Source: an uncultured Bradyrhizobium sp.
GTDB lineage: Bacteria > Pseudomonadota > Alphaproteobacteria > Rhizobiales > Xanthobacteraceae
Reading direction: 5' to 3'
Assembly (NCBI RefSeq): GCF_936943645.1
Contig: NZ_CAKZJO010000063.1
Coordinates: 1 to 63,710 of the forward strand
DNA: 63,710 nt
This document shows positions 1 through 8,341 of this stretch, in pieces. Positions within the stretch are counted from its first letter, which is position 1; every line of letters starts with the position of its first letter. A model generated the notes under the pieces. It did not search any database and was not told where the DNA came from. It saw nothing but the letters and a program-made list of their open reading frames with translations. The position numbers and the translations under genes are program-made.

Positions 1-27
1 AAACGCGGCTCGCACCTCAGGATGACG
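1..27. repeat. Right end of an intergenic palindromic repeat
   Basis: The window opens inside a repeat: positions 12-27 read GCACCTCAGGATGACG, matching the right arm of the element at 24517-24653 (GCGCCTCAGGATGACG). The rest lies off the window. It sits just past the stop of the leftward gene that begins at 1027. Confidence 0.5.
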
Positions 28-49
28 CCATCGCGTGTGGCAGCAGACT

Positions 50-1027
50 TTACTTCTTCGCGAGCCCGAGGGTCTCGATCACCTTGCGCTCGGACTCGGT
101 GACTTCCACGACGAACTTCTTGTAGTCCTCGGTGTTCTTGTAGTTCGGCACCATGTCGTATTTGGCGAGCGTGGCCACGACGGCCGGATCCTCGACCGCC
201 TTCTTGAAGGCGTCGTGCAATTTGGCGACGATCTTTGGATCGAGTCCCTTCGGGCCGGCAATGCCGAACGGGGAGTCATAGACCATGGGGTAGCCGAGCT
301 CCTTCAGCGTCGGCACGTCGGGATAGTTCGGCGAGCGTGCGCCGGTCCACACCATCAGCAGCCGGAGCTTGCCGGCGTCGACCAGCGGTCGCCATCCCGT
401 GGAGTCCGCCTGGAGCATCGTGTGCTGCCCCAGCACCGCGGCGTTGGTCTCTGCGCCGCCCTTGAAGGGGACTTGCGTCAGCTTGATGCCGGACATCCCG
501 GCGATCTGCTCCATGCCGATATGCAGCGAGGTGCCGGCGCCCGGCGTGGCATAGGTCACCTTGCCCGGGTTCGCCTTCGCGAACTCCACCACGTCCTTCC
601 AGCTCTTGAACTGCGATTCTGCGCTGGTGGTCACACCGAAAGTGTAGCCGGTGAGATGGACGATATAGGTGAAATCCTTCGCCGGATCCCACGACACGTC
701 CTGCATCAAGGGCAGGCGGAACACGGTGATCGGAATCTGCGAGATGGTGTAGCCGTCCGGCTTCGCGGCGGCCGCCATGGTCGCCGGTCCCACCGTGCCG
801 CCGCCGCCGGCCTTGTTGTCGATCACGATCGGCTGTCCCAGCACCTTCGAAGCGCTGTCGGCAATGGCGCGCATCGAGATGTCGGTCGATCCGCCGGCTG
901 GCCAGGGCACGATCAGCGTGATCGGCTTGCTGGGATAATCCTGCGCACCGGCAGCCGTCGAGAGCAGCGCGCCCATGACAACATTCATCGCGGCAAGTGC
1001 GATCGTCTTCAGCCCGTATCGCGGCAT
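50..1027 (-). CDS. Tripartite tricarboxylate transporter substrate-binding protein (Bug family)
   Basis: A 325-residue periplasmic solute receptor of the TctC/Bug family. Residues 1-28 form a signal peptide ending STAAGA, followed by QDYPSKPITLIVPWPAGGSTD, the usual mature N-terminus, where the PWPAGGSTD loop contacts the carboxylate of the ligand. The ATG at 1027 is chosen because GGGAGGAA precedes it at good distance and the signal peptide starts there; the frame is open further upstream but without such features. No TctA or TctB membrane genes are adjacent, so it is an orphan receptor, which is common for this family. The ligand cannot be told from sequence; small organic acids are typical. 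Confidence 0.9.
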   Translation of the reverse strand: MPRYGLKTIALAAMNVVMGALLSTAAGAQDYPSKPITLIVPWPAGGSTDISMRAIADSASKVLGQPIVIDNKAGGGGTVGPATMAAAAKPDGYTISQIPITVFRLPLMQDVSWDPAKDFTYIVHLTGYTFGVTTSAESQFKSWKDVVEFAKANPGKVTYATPGAGTSLHIGMEQIAGMSGIKLTQVPFKGGAETNAAVLGQHTMLQADSTGWRPLVDAGKLRLLMVWTGARSPNYPDVPTLKELGYPMVYDSPFGIAGPKGLDPKIVAKLHDAFKKAVEDPAVVATLAKYDMVPNYKNTEDYKKFVVEVTESERKVIETLGLAKK

Positions 1028-1232
1028 CGGAATTCCTCCCTCGCGGCGGCCTTCCTGCGGCCGCCGTCCTTCGTTCTTGTGAGAGGATTGTTCCCGAAAT
1101 CGAAGGAGAAGAAAAGCGCATTGCGCGGACCGCGGGCCGCGGCGTGTGCAGCAATCCCGGCAGAACCGGAACATGCGACAATTGGTCGTTTGCTCGTGTG
1201 CCGAGAGGCGGAATTTGAGGGTGTCGAAGCCG

Positions 1233-4100
1233 CTAAGCCACGCGCCGGACCGTGTTCAGCGTCTCGATGGTGCGGCCGACCTCCGATGCCGGGCAGGGCT
1301 TGCCGAAATAATAGCCCTGCACGGCCGTGCAGCCGCATTCGCGCACGAAGTCGAGCTGCTCCTCGGTCTCCACGCCCTCGGCCGTCGTTTCGACGCCGAG
1401 CACGGAGCCGAGGCTTGCGATGGTGCGGACGATGGCAACGCTTTCAGGGCTTTCGCCAAGCGTGCCGACGAAGGAACGGTCGATCTTGATGCGGTCGAAC
1501 GGAAACTTGCGCAAGTAACTCAGCGAGGAATAGCCGACGCCGAAATCGTCGAGGCTGACACGGACGCCCAGGGAGCGGAGCTGGTGCAGGATCTCGATCG
1601 TCGCCTCGCTGTCGTCGAGCAGGGCGGTCTCGGTGACCTCGAGCTCGAGCCGCTGCGGCGGCAGACCCGCTTCGGCCAGCGCGCTTGTGACCATCGCCAC
1701 CAGCCCGCGCGAGCGGAATTGCACCGGCGACAGGTTCACCGCGACCGCGACACCGGGCCAGGCGGCAGCCGTCGCACAGGCGCTGCGCAACACCCATTCG
1801 CCGATCGGAACGATCAGTCCGTTCTCTTCCGCGATTGGAATGAACTCGGCCGGCGAGATGAAGCCGCGCGACGGATGCTTCCACCGCAGCAGCGCCTCGA
1901 AGCCGGTGAGCTCCGACGAATCGAGCCGCACCTGCGGCTGGAACACCAGGTGGAATTCGCGCGCTTCCAGCGCGCCGCGCAGATCCTGCTCCAGTGCGTG
2001 CCGGCTGCGCGCCTCTTCCTCCATTTCGGGCTCGAACAGCTGGTAGGCCCCGCGCCCCTTGGCCTTGGCCTGATACAGCGCGAGGTCGGCGCATTTCATC
2101 AGCTCGTCGGCATCGAGCCCGTGATCGGGCGCGATCGCGATGCCGACGGAGGCGCCGACGTGAATCGACTGGTTTTCCAGCGGCGGCGGACGGCCGATGA
2201 CCTCGACCAGGCGCCGGGCGAGCTTCTCCGCCGATTGCGGCTGCGGTCCGCGCTGCAGGACGGCGAACTCGTCGCCGCCGAGACGTGCGACGGTGTCGTG
2301 TTCGCCGACATTCTCCTTCAGGCGCGCTGCGACCCAGCGCAGCAGGCGGTCGCCTGCGGCGTGGCCGAGCCGGTCGTTGACGGTCTTGAAATTATCGAGG
2401 TCGAAGCACAGCACCGCCATCGCACCGCCGGCGATCGCGACCTGGTTCAGCCCCTCGCTCATCTTCTCGCGGAACAGCGTGCGGTTGGGCAGGTCGGTCA
2501 GGGAGTCGTGCCGCGCCATGTGCGCGACGCGGGCCTGGGCCTTGTGGCGCTCGGTGACATCCTCGTAGGTGACGACCCAGCCGCCTTGCTCCATGCGCTT
2601 GTGGTTGAGCTTGATGATGCGGCCGTCGTTCAAATGCCGGTGCAAGGTGTGCTCGCCCTCGCGCAGCCGTTCGACATAGTCGGCATAGAGCTTGGCGCCT
2701 GTCGTGTTGGGGTGGATGCCGAGCTCGCAGCTGTGCTCCATGATCTCGCGCATCGAGACACCGGGCTTCACGACGTCAGGCGACAGGCCGTACATCTCGA
2801 TATAGCGGCGATTGCAGACGATCACGTGCAGGCTCGCATCGAGCATGCACAGGCCCTGGCTCATGTTGTTCAGCGCTGCGTCGAAGCGGCGGTACTGTTC
2901 GCTCAGCTCTCCGATCGCATGTTCCCGCTCGGTGATATCCTCATAGGTGGCGACGAAGCCGCCCTCGGCCAATGCGCAATAGCGCACCGAGATCACGGTG
3001 TCGTTCGACATCCTCCGCCGCATCGGCGAGCAATCGCGGTTCGCGATCCGCGCGCTGGCGGCTTCGAGGATTTGCTGCGGGCTGTACTCCGATGCGAACG
3101 CGCCGTTCTCCATCGAGCGCTCGATCAATTCGGAAAGATGCGTGCCGGGCCTGGTCTCCTCCGGCGACAGCAGGTAGATCTTGCGATAGGTGGTGTTGCA
3201 GACACGAAGGCGCATGTCGCTGTCGTAGAAGGCGAGCCCGTGCGCCATGTTCTCGAGCGCTGCATCGAGGATGAAGTTCTGCTGCCTCAGCGTTTCCTCG
3301 TATTGCAGCCGCTCCGTGACGTCCTCGTGCACGGTCACCCAGCCGCCGTCGGGCAGGAAACGGGAGACGGTCTGCACCATGCGTCCGTCGTAACGCATCA
3401 CCAGCAGCGCTTTCGCCCGTCTGGCGCGCACGTCCTCCAGCCTGGAGTTATGGAATTCGTCGGTCGGCATGCCCGGCAAATTGCCGCGCGCCACCCAATG
3501 GTCGAGCACCGTACGGTGTGAAGCCCCCGGCTTCACGATCTGGGGATCGAGGTTGTAGAGTTTCAGGAAACGCTCGTTGCAGACGACGACGTGGCTGTCG
3601 GCATCGTACATGATGAGGCCGTGCGACATGTTCGAGAGCGCGTGTTGGCTGCGCTCGGTCTGCACGCGCAATTCCGCTTCGAGCCGGGCGAGGCGGGTGA
3701 CATCGTCGCAGATCGTCATCCAGCCGCCGCCGGGAAGCGGCTTCAGCTCGAGCGACATGACGAGGCCGGTCGCCAGCCGCTGCTCGGTCCGGAATGGCTT
3801 TCCCCCAGCGATCTGCGCGATCCGCGTCGAATAGAGCGCGTCGAGCTCGCTTTCCGGAAAGTTGCCGCGTCCGGCGCTGTGCGCGAGCACGTCGCGGTAG
3901 CTCGTGCCCACCCGCACGATGTCGGCCGACATGTCGAACAGGGACAGGTACCGATGGTTAACCAGAACGATCCGGTTGTCGGCGTCGTAGACGCAGACGC
4001 CTTGTTCCATGTGGTCGAGCGCAAGCTGGCTCAACGCGACCAGGGCTTCCGGGCCCTGCTCGCGGCGTGCACCAAGCTCGTTGTCGCGGGTCGAAATCAT
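1233..4100 (-). CDS. Four-PAS diguanylate cyclase/phosphodiesterase (PAS4-GGDEF-EAL)
   Basis: A 955-residue soluble cyclic-di-GMP signalling protein. Four PAS_7-like modules lie at about residues 25-130, 155-260, 270-380 and 395-505; each opens with a pattern like NMxxGLxxxDxxxxxxVCNxRY. The GGDEF domain follows (about 525-680, intact RLGGDEF near 607), then an EAL domain (about 695-945). EAL motifs are all present: EALLRW, VNLSPVQF, the TE of ELEVTE, DDFGVGYSSL, KIDRSFV and AEGVETEEQ. Both catalytic activities are therefore plausible. There is no membrane segment, so it should sense a cytoplasmic cue. I start at the ATG at 4100 (MISTRD); an in-frame ATG at 4154 would add 18 poorly conserved residues. 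It appears monocistronic. Confidence 0.93.
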   Translation of the reverse strand: MISTRDNELGARREQGPEALVALSQLALDHMEQGVCVYDADNRIVLVNHRYLSLFDMSADIVRVGTSYRDVLAHSAGRGNFPESELDALYSTRIAQIAGGKPFRTEQRLATGLVMSLELKPLPGGGWMTICDDVTRLARLEAELRVQTERSQHALSNMSHGLIMYDADSHVVVCNERFLKLYNLDPQIVKPGASHRTVLDHWVARGNLPGMPTDEFHNSRLEDVRARRAKALLVMRYDGRMVQTVSRFLPDGGWVTVHEDVTERLQYEETLRQQNFILDAALENMAHGLAFYDSDMRLRVCNTTYRKIYLLSPEETRPGTHLSELIERSMENGAFASEYSPQQILEAASARIANRDCSPMRRRMSNDTVISVRYCALAEGGFVATYEDITEREHAIGELSEQYRRFDAALNNMSQGLCMLDASLHVIVCNRRYIEMYGLSPDVVKPGVSMREIMEHSCELGIHPNTTGAKLYADYVERLREGEHTLHRHLNDGRIIKLNHKRMEQGGWVVTYEDVTERHKAQARVAHMARHDSLTDLPNRTLFREKMSEGLNQVAIAGGAMAVLCFDLDNFKTVNDRLGHAAGDRLLRWVAARLKENVGEHDTVARLGGDEFAVLQRGPQPQSAEKLARRLVEVIGRPPPLENQSIHVGASVGIAIAPDHGLDADELMKCADLALYQAKAKGRGAYQLFEPEMEEEARSRHALEQDLRGALEAREFHLVFQPQVRLDSSELTGFEALLRWKHPSRGFISPAEFIPIAEENGLIVPIGEWVLRSACATAAAWPGVAVAVNLSPVQFRSRGLVAMVTSALAEAGLPPQRLELEVTETALLDDSEATIEILHQLRSLGVRVSLDDFGVGYSSLSYLRKFPFDRIKIDRSFVGTLGESPESVAIVRTIASLGSVLGVETTAEGVETEEQLDFVRECGCTAVQGYYFGKPCPASEVGRTIETLNTVRRVA

Positions 4101-4284
4101 GGGATCGGCGGGATCTCGGCGAGCAATAGACTTAACGCAACCTAATTCAGCCACCGAGGGTAGCGAAGAGGCGGGAAAATTCCCTTAAGCGCAGTAGTTT
4201 ACGGAGGGTGACCGGCGATGGAGAGCGCGTCCTGATTGCTGAGGTGCCTGCAAGAGTTGGCCATCAGCGCGCGTCAAATGAGGT

Positions 4285-4328
4285 GTCGTCCCTGCCTAGT
4301 GCGCAATTGCGCACTAGGCAGGGACGAC
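4285..4328. repeat. 44-bp perfect palindrome, copy 1
   Basis: A flawless 22+22 palindrome with outer arm GTCGTCCCTGCC, centre GCGCAATTGCGC and no loop. It lies 26 bp beyond the stop of the leftward GNAT-like gene. An identical copy lies at 8171-8214, past the carrier-protein gene, so the two bracket the aminoacyl-carrier-protein locus. No T-run follows on either strand. Confidence 0.95.
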
Positions 4329-4354
4329 GGTTTGGTCTTGGCCCGACCGCCGTC

Positions 4355-5230
4355 CTACGGCCCGTACAGCACGAGCTCAGTATCGGTGAGGTCGCCGAGC
4401 TGCGGCCGGTGCGGGCCCTTGAAATATTTGCGGCCGCGCCGCTCGGTGTAGAAACCGACAAGGCCGGGAATCGGCCCATTGGTATCGATGGCCACCGCGA
4501 GCTTGCCGAGCCGAAGCAGCAGCCGGCCGATACGGCCGGCGCAGGCGGCATATTCCGCCGCGTTCCGGCAATAGATCAGCTTCATCGCCGGGGGGGCAAG
4601 GAAGCCGCGGCGGATCCGCACCGGTTGCAGAATGAAGGGAAATGTTCCCTTCGGCGTGCGGCAGACGAGGCTGAGGCAATTGTACCGCGCATGCCGCGTC
4701 AGCAACTCGGTCTCGGAGTCGGAAAGCCCCTCGATCGTCTTGGCGTGAGGCGAGATGACCTCGATCTCGCTCCAGCGCGGAACGCGCGCCAGTGCGGGGA
4801 CCGAGAAGAATATGCCGCGACAATAGGCGCGAAAGCCCTGGGTCTCGATGATCGGCCAGGTCCACGGCGCCGGGCTGATGTTGAAATAGGTCACGTCCTT
4901 GTGCCGCTGGGCGATCTTGGTCAGCAGCGGAGCGTAGTTGCGGAAGGCCGGATCGACATACCAGCTCGACAAATTGCACTGGACGGCGGTCTCCTCGCCA
5001 TTCTTGCGGGCCGTGTAGATCAGCAGCAGCACGCCGACCGGCGTGCCTTCGTTGTCGAGCATGTAGCCGAAGCGCGGATAGCCTTCCGGAACGGACCGGA
5101 ACGCCTGTCGGCGCAGACCCTGGATCCAATAGTTGCGCGAGCGGCCCACGAAGCCGCGCGTCAGCAAGTCCGCGACCGCCTCTGCGTCGGACTCGGTGAT
5201 CTCGCGGCATCTGACCTTGGTATGGATCAC
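4355..5230 (-). CDS. GNAT-like N-acyltransferase of the aminoacyl-carrier-protein locus
   Basis: A 291-residue soluble protein. The N-terminal half has a GNAT acetyltransferase look: REITESDAEAVADLLTRGF as strand 1/helix 1, GYMLDNEGTPVGVLLLIY as the central strands, and SSWYVDPAFRNYAPLLTKIA as the motif that normally binds acyl-CoA, though without a clean Q/RxxGxG/A loop. The C-terminal half (about 160-291) is unassigned. It is the last gene of the leftward arm, 36 bp after the amino acid:carrier protein ligase. A reasonable inference is that it transfers an acyl or aminoacyl group connected with the carrier protein, but the substrate is unknown. It ends just before the 44-bp palindrome. Confidence 0.7.
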   Translation of the reverse strand: MIHTKVRCREITESDAEAVADLLTRGFVGRSRNYWIQGLRRQAFRSVPEGYPRFGYMLDNEGTPVGVLLLIYTARKNGEETAVQCNLSSWYVDPAFRNYAPLLTKIAQRHKDVTYFNISPAPWTWPIIETQGFRAYCRGIFFSVPALARVPRWSEIEVISPHAKTIEGLSDSETELLTRHARYNCLSLVCRTPKGTFPFILQPVRIRRGFLAPPAMKLIYCRNAAEYAACAGRIGRLLLRLGKLAVAIDTNGPIPGLVGFYTERRGRKYFKGPHRPQLGDLTDTELVLYGP

Positions 5231-5266
5231 GCTCGTCTTACCCGTGGAAATGACAGGCCCCTTTGG

Positions 5267-6247
5267 TTAGCGCCAGCCTTCGACATGCGCATCGGCCGCA
5301 ACCAGCGGCTGCAGGCCCAGGACGTCCCGCACCTTGGCGGGCCAGGCGGAGAGGTCGGTGCCGTGGGTGTGGAACATGGCGACTGCGAGCCGGTCCATGC
5401 CGAAGGCGACGCAGCCGGTGTGCGCCGGCTCGCCATGGGCGTCCTGAATGCCCCAGGTCGTGCCGAAATGCTCGCGGTGATAGTTGAAGCTCATGCAGGC
5501 CGTCGGCTGCTCTTCCGAGCGCAGCGGGATGAGGAGCTCGAACTTGAGTTGCTGCTGCTTCTGGCTCACCGCCTTCATCTGGCCGACGCGGCCGAAGAAC
5601 GGGTCGCTGGCATAGTCGACGCGGAAGGTGAGGCCGAGATCGGTCGCGATCTTCTGCGCGCGCACCATCCAGCGCTCGCGGAAATCGGCGACGTCGTCGG
5701 GGGTGCCGATGCAGACATATTCGCGCATCCGGAACGATTGCAGCCGGTCGAGATGCTTCGACGGCTCGCGGCGGAAGCAGTCGGCGGCGACGTCGAAGCG
5801 CAGGCCGCCCTTCGGCAATTGGCCACGGCTCGCCGCGATCGGATAGACCGGATAACAGGCGGCCGGAGACAGCACGAGGTCGGCCGGCGACAACGAACTG
5901 GTCCAGTCGCCGCCGGCATCGAAGCGGCTCACGGCGGCGTTGATCTCGCGCTCGGTCCCGTGCAGGCCGCAGACGCAGCCGAGCAGGTTCGGGAAGCTCT
6001 TGAGGTAGCCGGATTTCTCCAGCTGGGCCCGGCTCATCACCGGCGGGAAGCGCATCACTTCGGTGCCGGCCTCGCGATGGCCGGTGATCAGCGCGGCCAG
6101 CTTGTCGACGACGCCTTCATAGAGCGCGGTGCGGGCATAGACGCCGTCGGCGCCCATGCGATGGAACAGCTTGTCGGCGAGATGATCGAGCGGATCGATC
6201 ATCTGCGGCGCGGTCGCGGGCGAGTCGGGAAGGACGGCAATGGTCAT
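5267..6247 (-). CDS. Amino acid--[acyl-carrier-protein] ligase (atypical class II seryl-tRNA-synthetase-like)
   Basis: A 326-residue enzyme that activates a small amino acid with ATP and loads it on the phosphopantetheine of a carrier protein rather than on tRNA. It has the class II synthetase catalytic core without a tRNA-binding domain: motif 2 near residues 158-178 (CFRREPSKHLDRLQSFRMRE) and motif 3 GMDRLAVAMF near 284. The zinc ligands Cys131, Glu176 and Cys279 fall at the same numbers I recall for the characterised B. japonicum Bll0957, which prefers glycine. The start at 6247 gives this numbering exactly. It lies between a GNAT-like protein and an acyl-CoA dehydrogenase homologue, with the partner carrier protein divergent at 7877. 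Identity is strong; the amino acid preference (Gly or Ala) and end product are not readable here. Confidence 0.95.
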   Translation of the reverse strand: MTIAVLPDSPATAPQMIDPLDHLADKLFHRMGADGVYARTALYEGVVDKLAALITGHREAGTEVMRFPPVMSRAQLEKSGYLKSFPNLLGCVCGLHGTEREINAAVSRFDAGGDWTSSLSPADLVLSPAACYPVYPIAASRGQLPKGGLRFDVAADCFRREPSKHLDRLQSFRMREYVCIGTPDDVADFRERWMVRAQKIATDLGLTFRVDYASDPFFGRVGQMKAVSQKQQQLKFELLIPLRSEEQPTACMSFNYHREHFGTTWGIQDAHGEPAHTGCVAFGMDRLAVAMFHTHGTDLSAWPAKVRDVLGLQPLVAADAHVEGWR

Positions 6248-6300
6248 GGCGATGTCCTGCTATTCTCAAAATTGTTCTTGTTGGTTCAGTCGCAAGGCGC

Positions 6301-7518
6301 TTAGTCGTGAAGGCTTGACGGCACGCCGCTCATCAGGGTCGATGTCGCAGCGTTGGCCAGAATACGGTCGTTGTTGATCATGATCGGGGACGACAGCACG
6401 TCGCGCAGGTGCCGGCCCATGGTGAACTCGCCGTCGTTGCGGTAGCCGGAGAGGCCTGCGGTGCGCATCGCATGCATCACGGTCTCGACCGCGAGCTCGG
6501 AGGCCTGGACCTTCAGAAGCGTGATCGAGGACTGGAAGTCGAGCGAGCTCAGCGCGCGTTCGTCATGCTCTGCGCGGGAGAAGGCGTCGATGTTGGCCGA
6601 AATCAGCGCGCGAAGCTTGGCCAACGACATCTTGGCCGCAGTGAAATGTGCCGCAGCGGGCGGCATCTGACCGCCGGACGTGCGGGCCGCCTTGCGGATG
6701 AAGGCCTGCGCGCGGGTCACGGCCGCGGCCGCGATGCCGGCCCAGGCCGAGGACCAGCACAGATGCGCGAACGGCGTCATGGTCTGGGCGTGGATCTTGT
6801 CGTAGGCCTCCGGGAAGACGCGGTCGGCGGGGCAATCGACCTTCAGCTCGAAGCCGGTCGAGCAGGTGCCGCGCATGCCGAGCGTTTCCCAGCCCTGGGT
6901 CTGCTTCAGTGAATAGTCGTCCTTGGCGAGCGCCAGCAGCACCTGGTCGGAAGCCGCGGCGTTGGTGGCACGGCGCGCGATGGTGACGAGACCGTCGGCT
7001 TCGGCGCCGTAGGAGATCACGGTGGCGTCGCGCACCAGCGAAACGGTGTCGCCGGCGTGGTCGACGGCGGCGGCGCTGGCGCGGATGTTGCCGCCGTTCT
7101 GGCCTTCGGTGGTGGAGGAGGCGAGCAGCCACTGGTCGCGGGCGACCCGGCGCATCATGGTTTCCATCCACGGAATGCCGTGGCCGTGCCTGACGATGCA
7201 GGCAACCTTGGTCTGGTGCATTGCGTAGATCATCGCGGTCGAGGCGCAGGCGCGTCCGAGCGTGTAGCAGATGTCGGTGACGTCGTGGATCGAGGCGCCG
7301 AAGCCGCCGAACTCGACCGGGATCATGACGCCGAGCAGCTTCTGCTCGCGGGCGATCTCGAAAGCCTTGTGCGGGAAACGGGCGTCGCGATCGACGCCGT
7401 CGGCGTCGGCGGCCGCAGCAGCGGCGGTCCGGGCGGCACGTTCGATCAGGGAAGGACCCTGCTCGAGGAAGCTCGTTTGCGTTTCGTCGACAGTGAGGAC
7501 TGCTTCACGCACGTTCAT
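6301..7518 (-). CDS. Acyl-CoA dehydrogenase-family flavoprotein of the aminoacyl-carrier-protein locus
   Basis: A 405-residue acyl-CoA dehydrogenase-fold protein. The N-terminal helical domain (about 20-140) contains EFGGFGASIHDVTDICYTLG, the middle beta domain contains TQGWETLGMRGTCSTGF (the flavin-side motif), and the C-terminal helical domain ends with GRHLRDVLSSPIMINNDR. The usual catalytic-Glu motif YEGTxxI is absent at the C-terminus, replaced by SSPIMINND, so it is unlikely to be an ordinary fatty acyl-CoA dehydrogenase. First gene of the leftward arm, 53 bp before the ligase, divergent from the carrier-protein gene. I infer that it oxidises or hydroxylates the aminoacyl or acyl group while attached to the carrier protein. 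The substrate is unknown. Confidence 0.85.
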   Translation of the reverse strand: MNVREAVLTVDETQTSFLEQGPSLIERAARTAAAAAADADGVDRDARFPHKAFEIAREQKLLGVMIPVEFGGFGASIHDVTDICYTLGRACASTAMIYAMHQTKVACIVRHGHGIPWMETMMRRVARDQWLLASSTTEGQNGGNIRASAAAVDHAGDTVSLVRDATVISYGAEADGLVTIARRATNAAASDQVLLALAKDDYSLKQTQGWETLGMRGTCSTGFELKVDCPADRVFPEAYDKIHAQTMTPFAHLCWSSAWAGIAAAAVTRAQAFIRKAARTSGGQMPPAAAHFTAAKMSLAKLRALISANIDAFSRAEHDERALSSLDFQSSITLLKVQASELAVETVMHAMRTAGLSGYRNDGEFTMGRHLRDVLSSPIMINNDRILANAATSTLMSGVPSSLHD

Positions 7519-7876
7519 ACTCGTCCGCCTCCGGTTTGCCGTTCGAGATCGCCGGCATCATTTGCGATGCCGCATAAGCGATCTTCCGGCCATCTTTGCT
7601 TGTGAGACGAGGCTACGGATTTAATTCAAATTCGTCGATGAAATAGAGGGTAAACAAAGCCCAATTCCGAACGAACAGTTAAGGTCCGGTTGTTTGCATC
7701 TGCCGATTTTCCGGCATCGCGTTAGGAATCTGGAAGAGGGACGAATTCCAGACAATCTGAGTCATCGTTTACTAACAAACGCGAAGTATTGATGTCGCCC
7801 ATTGCGGGACCGCCAGGCTGCGCCCATCGTAACGGCAAGCCGGTGCGACCTTTGACAGACAGACGGGAATTTGCCG
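7519..7876. promoter_or_regulatory. Divergent intergenic region of the carrier-protein locus
   Basis: 358 bp between the two divergent arms. It is visibly richer in A/T than the surrounding genes and must hold both promoters, but I cannot place -35/-10 boxes with confidence. A TTGACA at 7852-7857 is too close to the ATG at 7877 to act as its -35. It holds one clean inverted repeat (7729-7752) and a small hairpin TGCCG-ATTT-TCCGGCA near 7701. Confidence 0.5.
7729..7752. promoter_or_regulatory. Inverted repeat TCTGGAA-N10-TTCCAGA
   Basis: A perfect 7-bp inverted repeat with a 10-bp spacer in the divergent promoter region, about 125 bp before the carrier-protein ATG and 211 bp before the dehydrogenase ATG. 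The geometry suits a dimeric regulator. No regulator gene is adjacent, so this is only a candidate operator. Confidence 0.35.
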
Positions 7877-8149
7877 ATGCAGGCCTTTGATACCGAATTG
7901 CGTAATCGCATCATCAAGCTGGTGAAGGGCATCCTCGAACAGAATTCGCTCAGCGCGGCTATCACGCCGTCCGCCAAGCTGGTCGATGCCGGTCTGACCT
8001 CCATGGACATGGTCAATCTGATGCTCGGCGTCGAAGCCGAGTTCGACTTCACCATTCCGCAGTCCGAGATCACGCCGGAGAATTTCCAGTCGGTCGAGAC
8101 GCTGGAGCGGATGGTCGCGACCCAGCTGCGGCTGGCGAACGCGGCTTAA
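7877..8149 (+). CDS. Stand-alone acyl/aminoacyl carrier protein
   Basis: A 90-residue PP-binding protein. Ser42 in DAGLTSMDMVNLM is the phosphopantetheine attachment site, in the place of the DSL motif of fatty-acid ACP; GLTSMD is typical of dedicated carrier proteins rather than the housekeeping one. The ATG at 7877 is preferred to a TTG two codons earlier. It is divergent from the ligase arm and is the natural acceptor of the amino acid activated by the ligase at 5267-6247. It ends 21 bp before the second 44-bp palindrome. The housekeeping ACP would sit with fatty-acid genes, which are absent here. Confidence 0.93.
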   Translation: MQAFDTELRNRIIKLVKGILEQNSLSAAITPSAKLVDAGLTSMDMVNLMLGVEAEFDFTIPQSEITPENFQSVETLERMVATQLRLANAA

Positions 8150-8170
8150 GCGGCCATCGCTCTCCTTCGG

Positions 8171-8214
8171 GTCGTCCCTGCCTAGTGCGCAATTGCGCAC
8201 TAGGCAGGGACGAC
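8171..8214. repeat. 44-bp perfect palindrome, copy 2
   Basis: Identical base for base to 4285-4328. It lies 21 bp past the carrier-protein stop and 127 bp before mtnP. On transcription it would form a 22-bp stem with essentially no loop, but no U-tract follows. Confidence 0.95.
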
Positions 8215-8341
8215 ACCGAAAATGTGGCAACCGCTGCCGCCCCTCACAGCCCCGGCACCACCACCCCACCCCCGTTCCAAAACCGCCCCAAAACTGGCAT
8301 AGCTTAACCATGTCGCACGTGGCGAACAGGGTGGAGCAGGC

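Noticed and set aside
1146..3521. Very long open frame on the plus strand opposite the GGDEF-EAL gene
   Set aside because: It is Arg/His/Asp-rich with no domain, and lies opposite a gene with complete motifs. Long antisense frames are expected at this GC content. The same holds at 4208-6304 and 15231-17621.
4285..4328. Palindrome as a simple rho-independent terminator
   Set aside because: No T-run follows on either strand and there is no loop, so I list it as a repeat; a role in transcription end is still possible.
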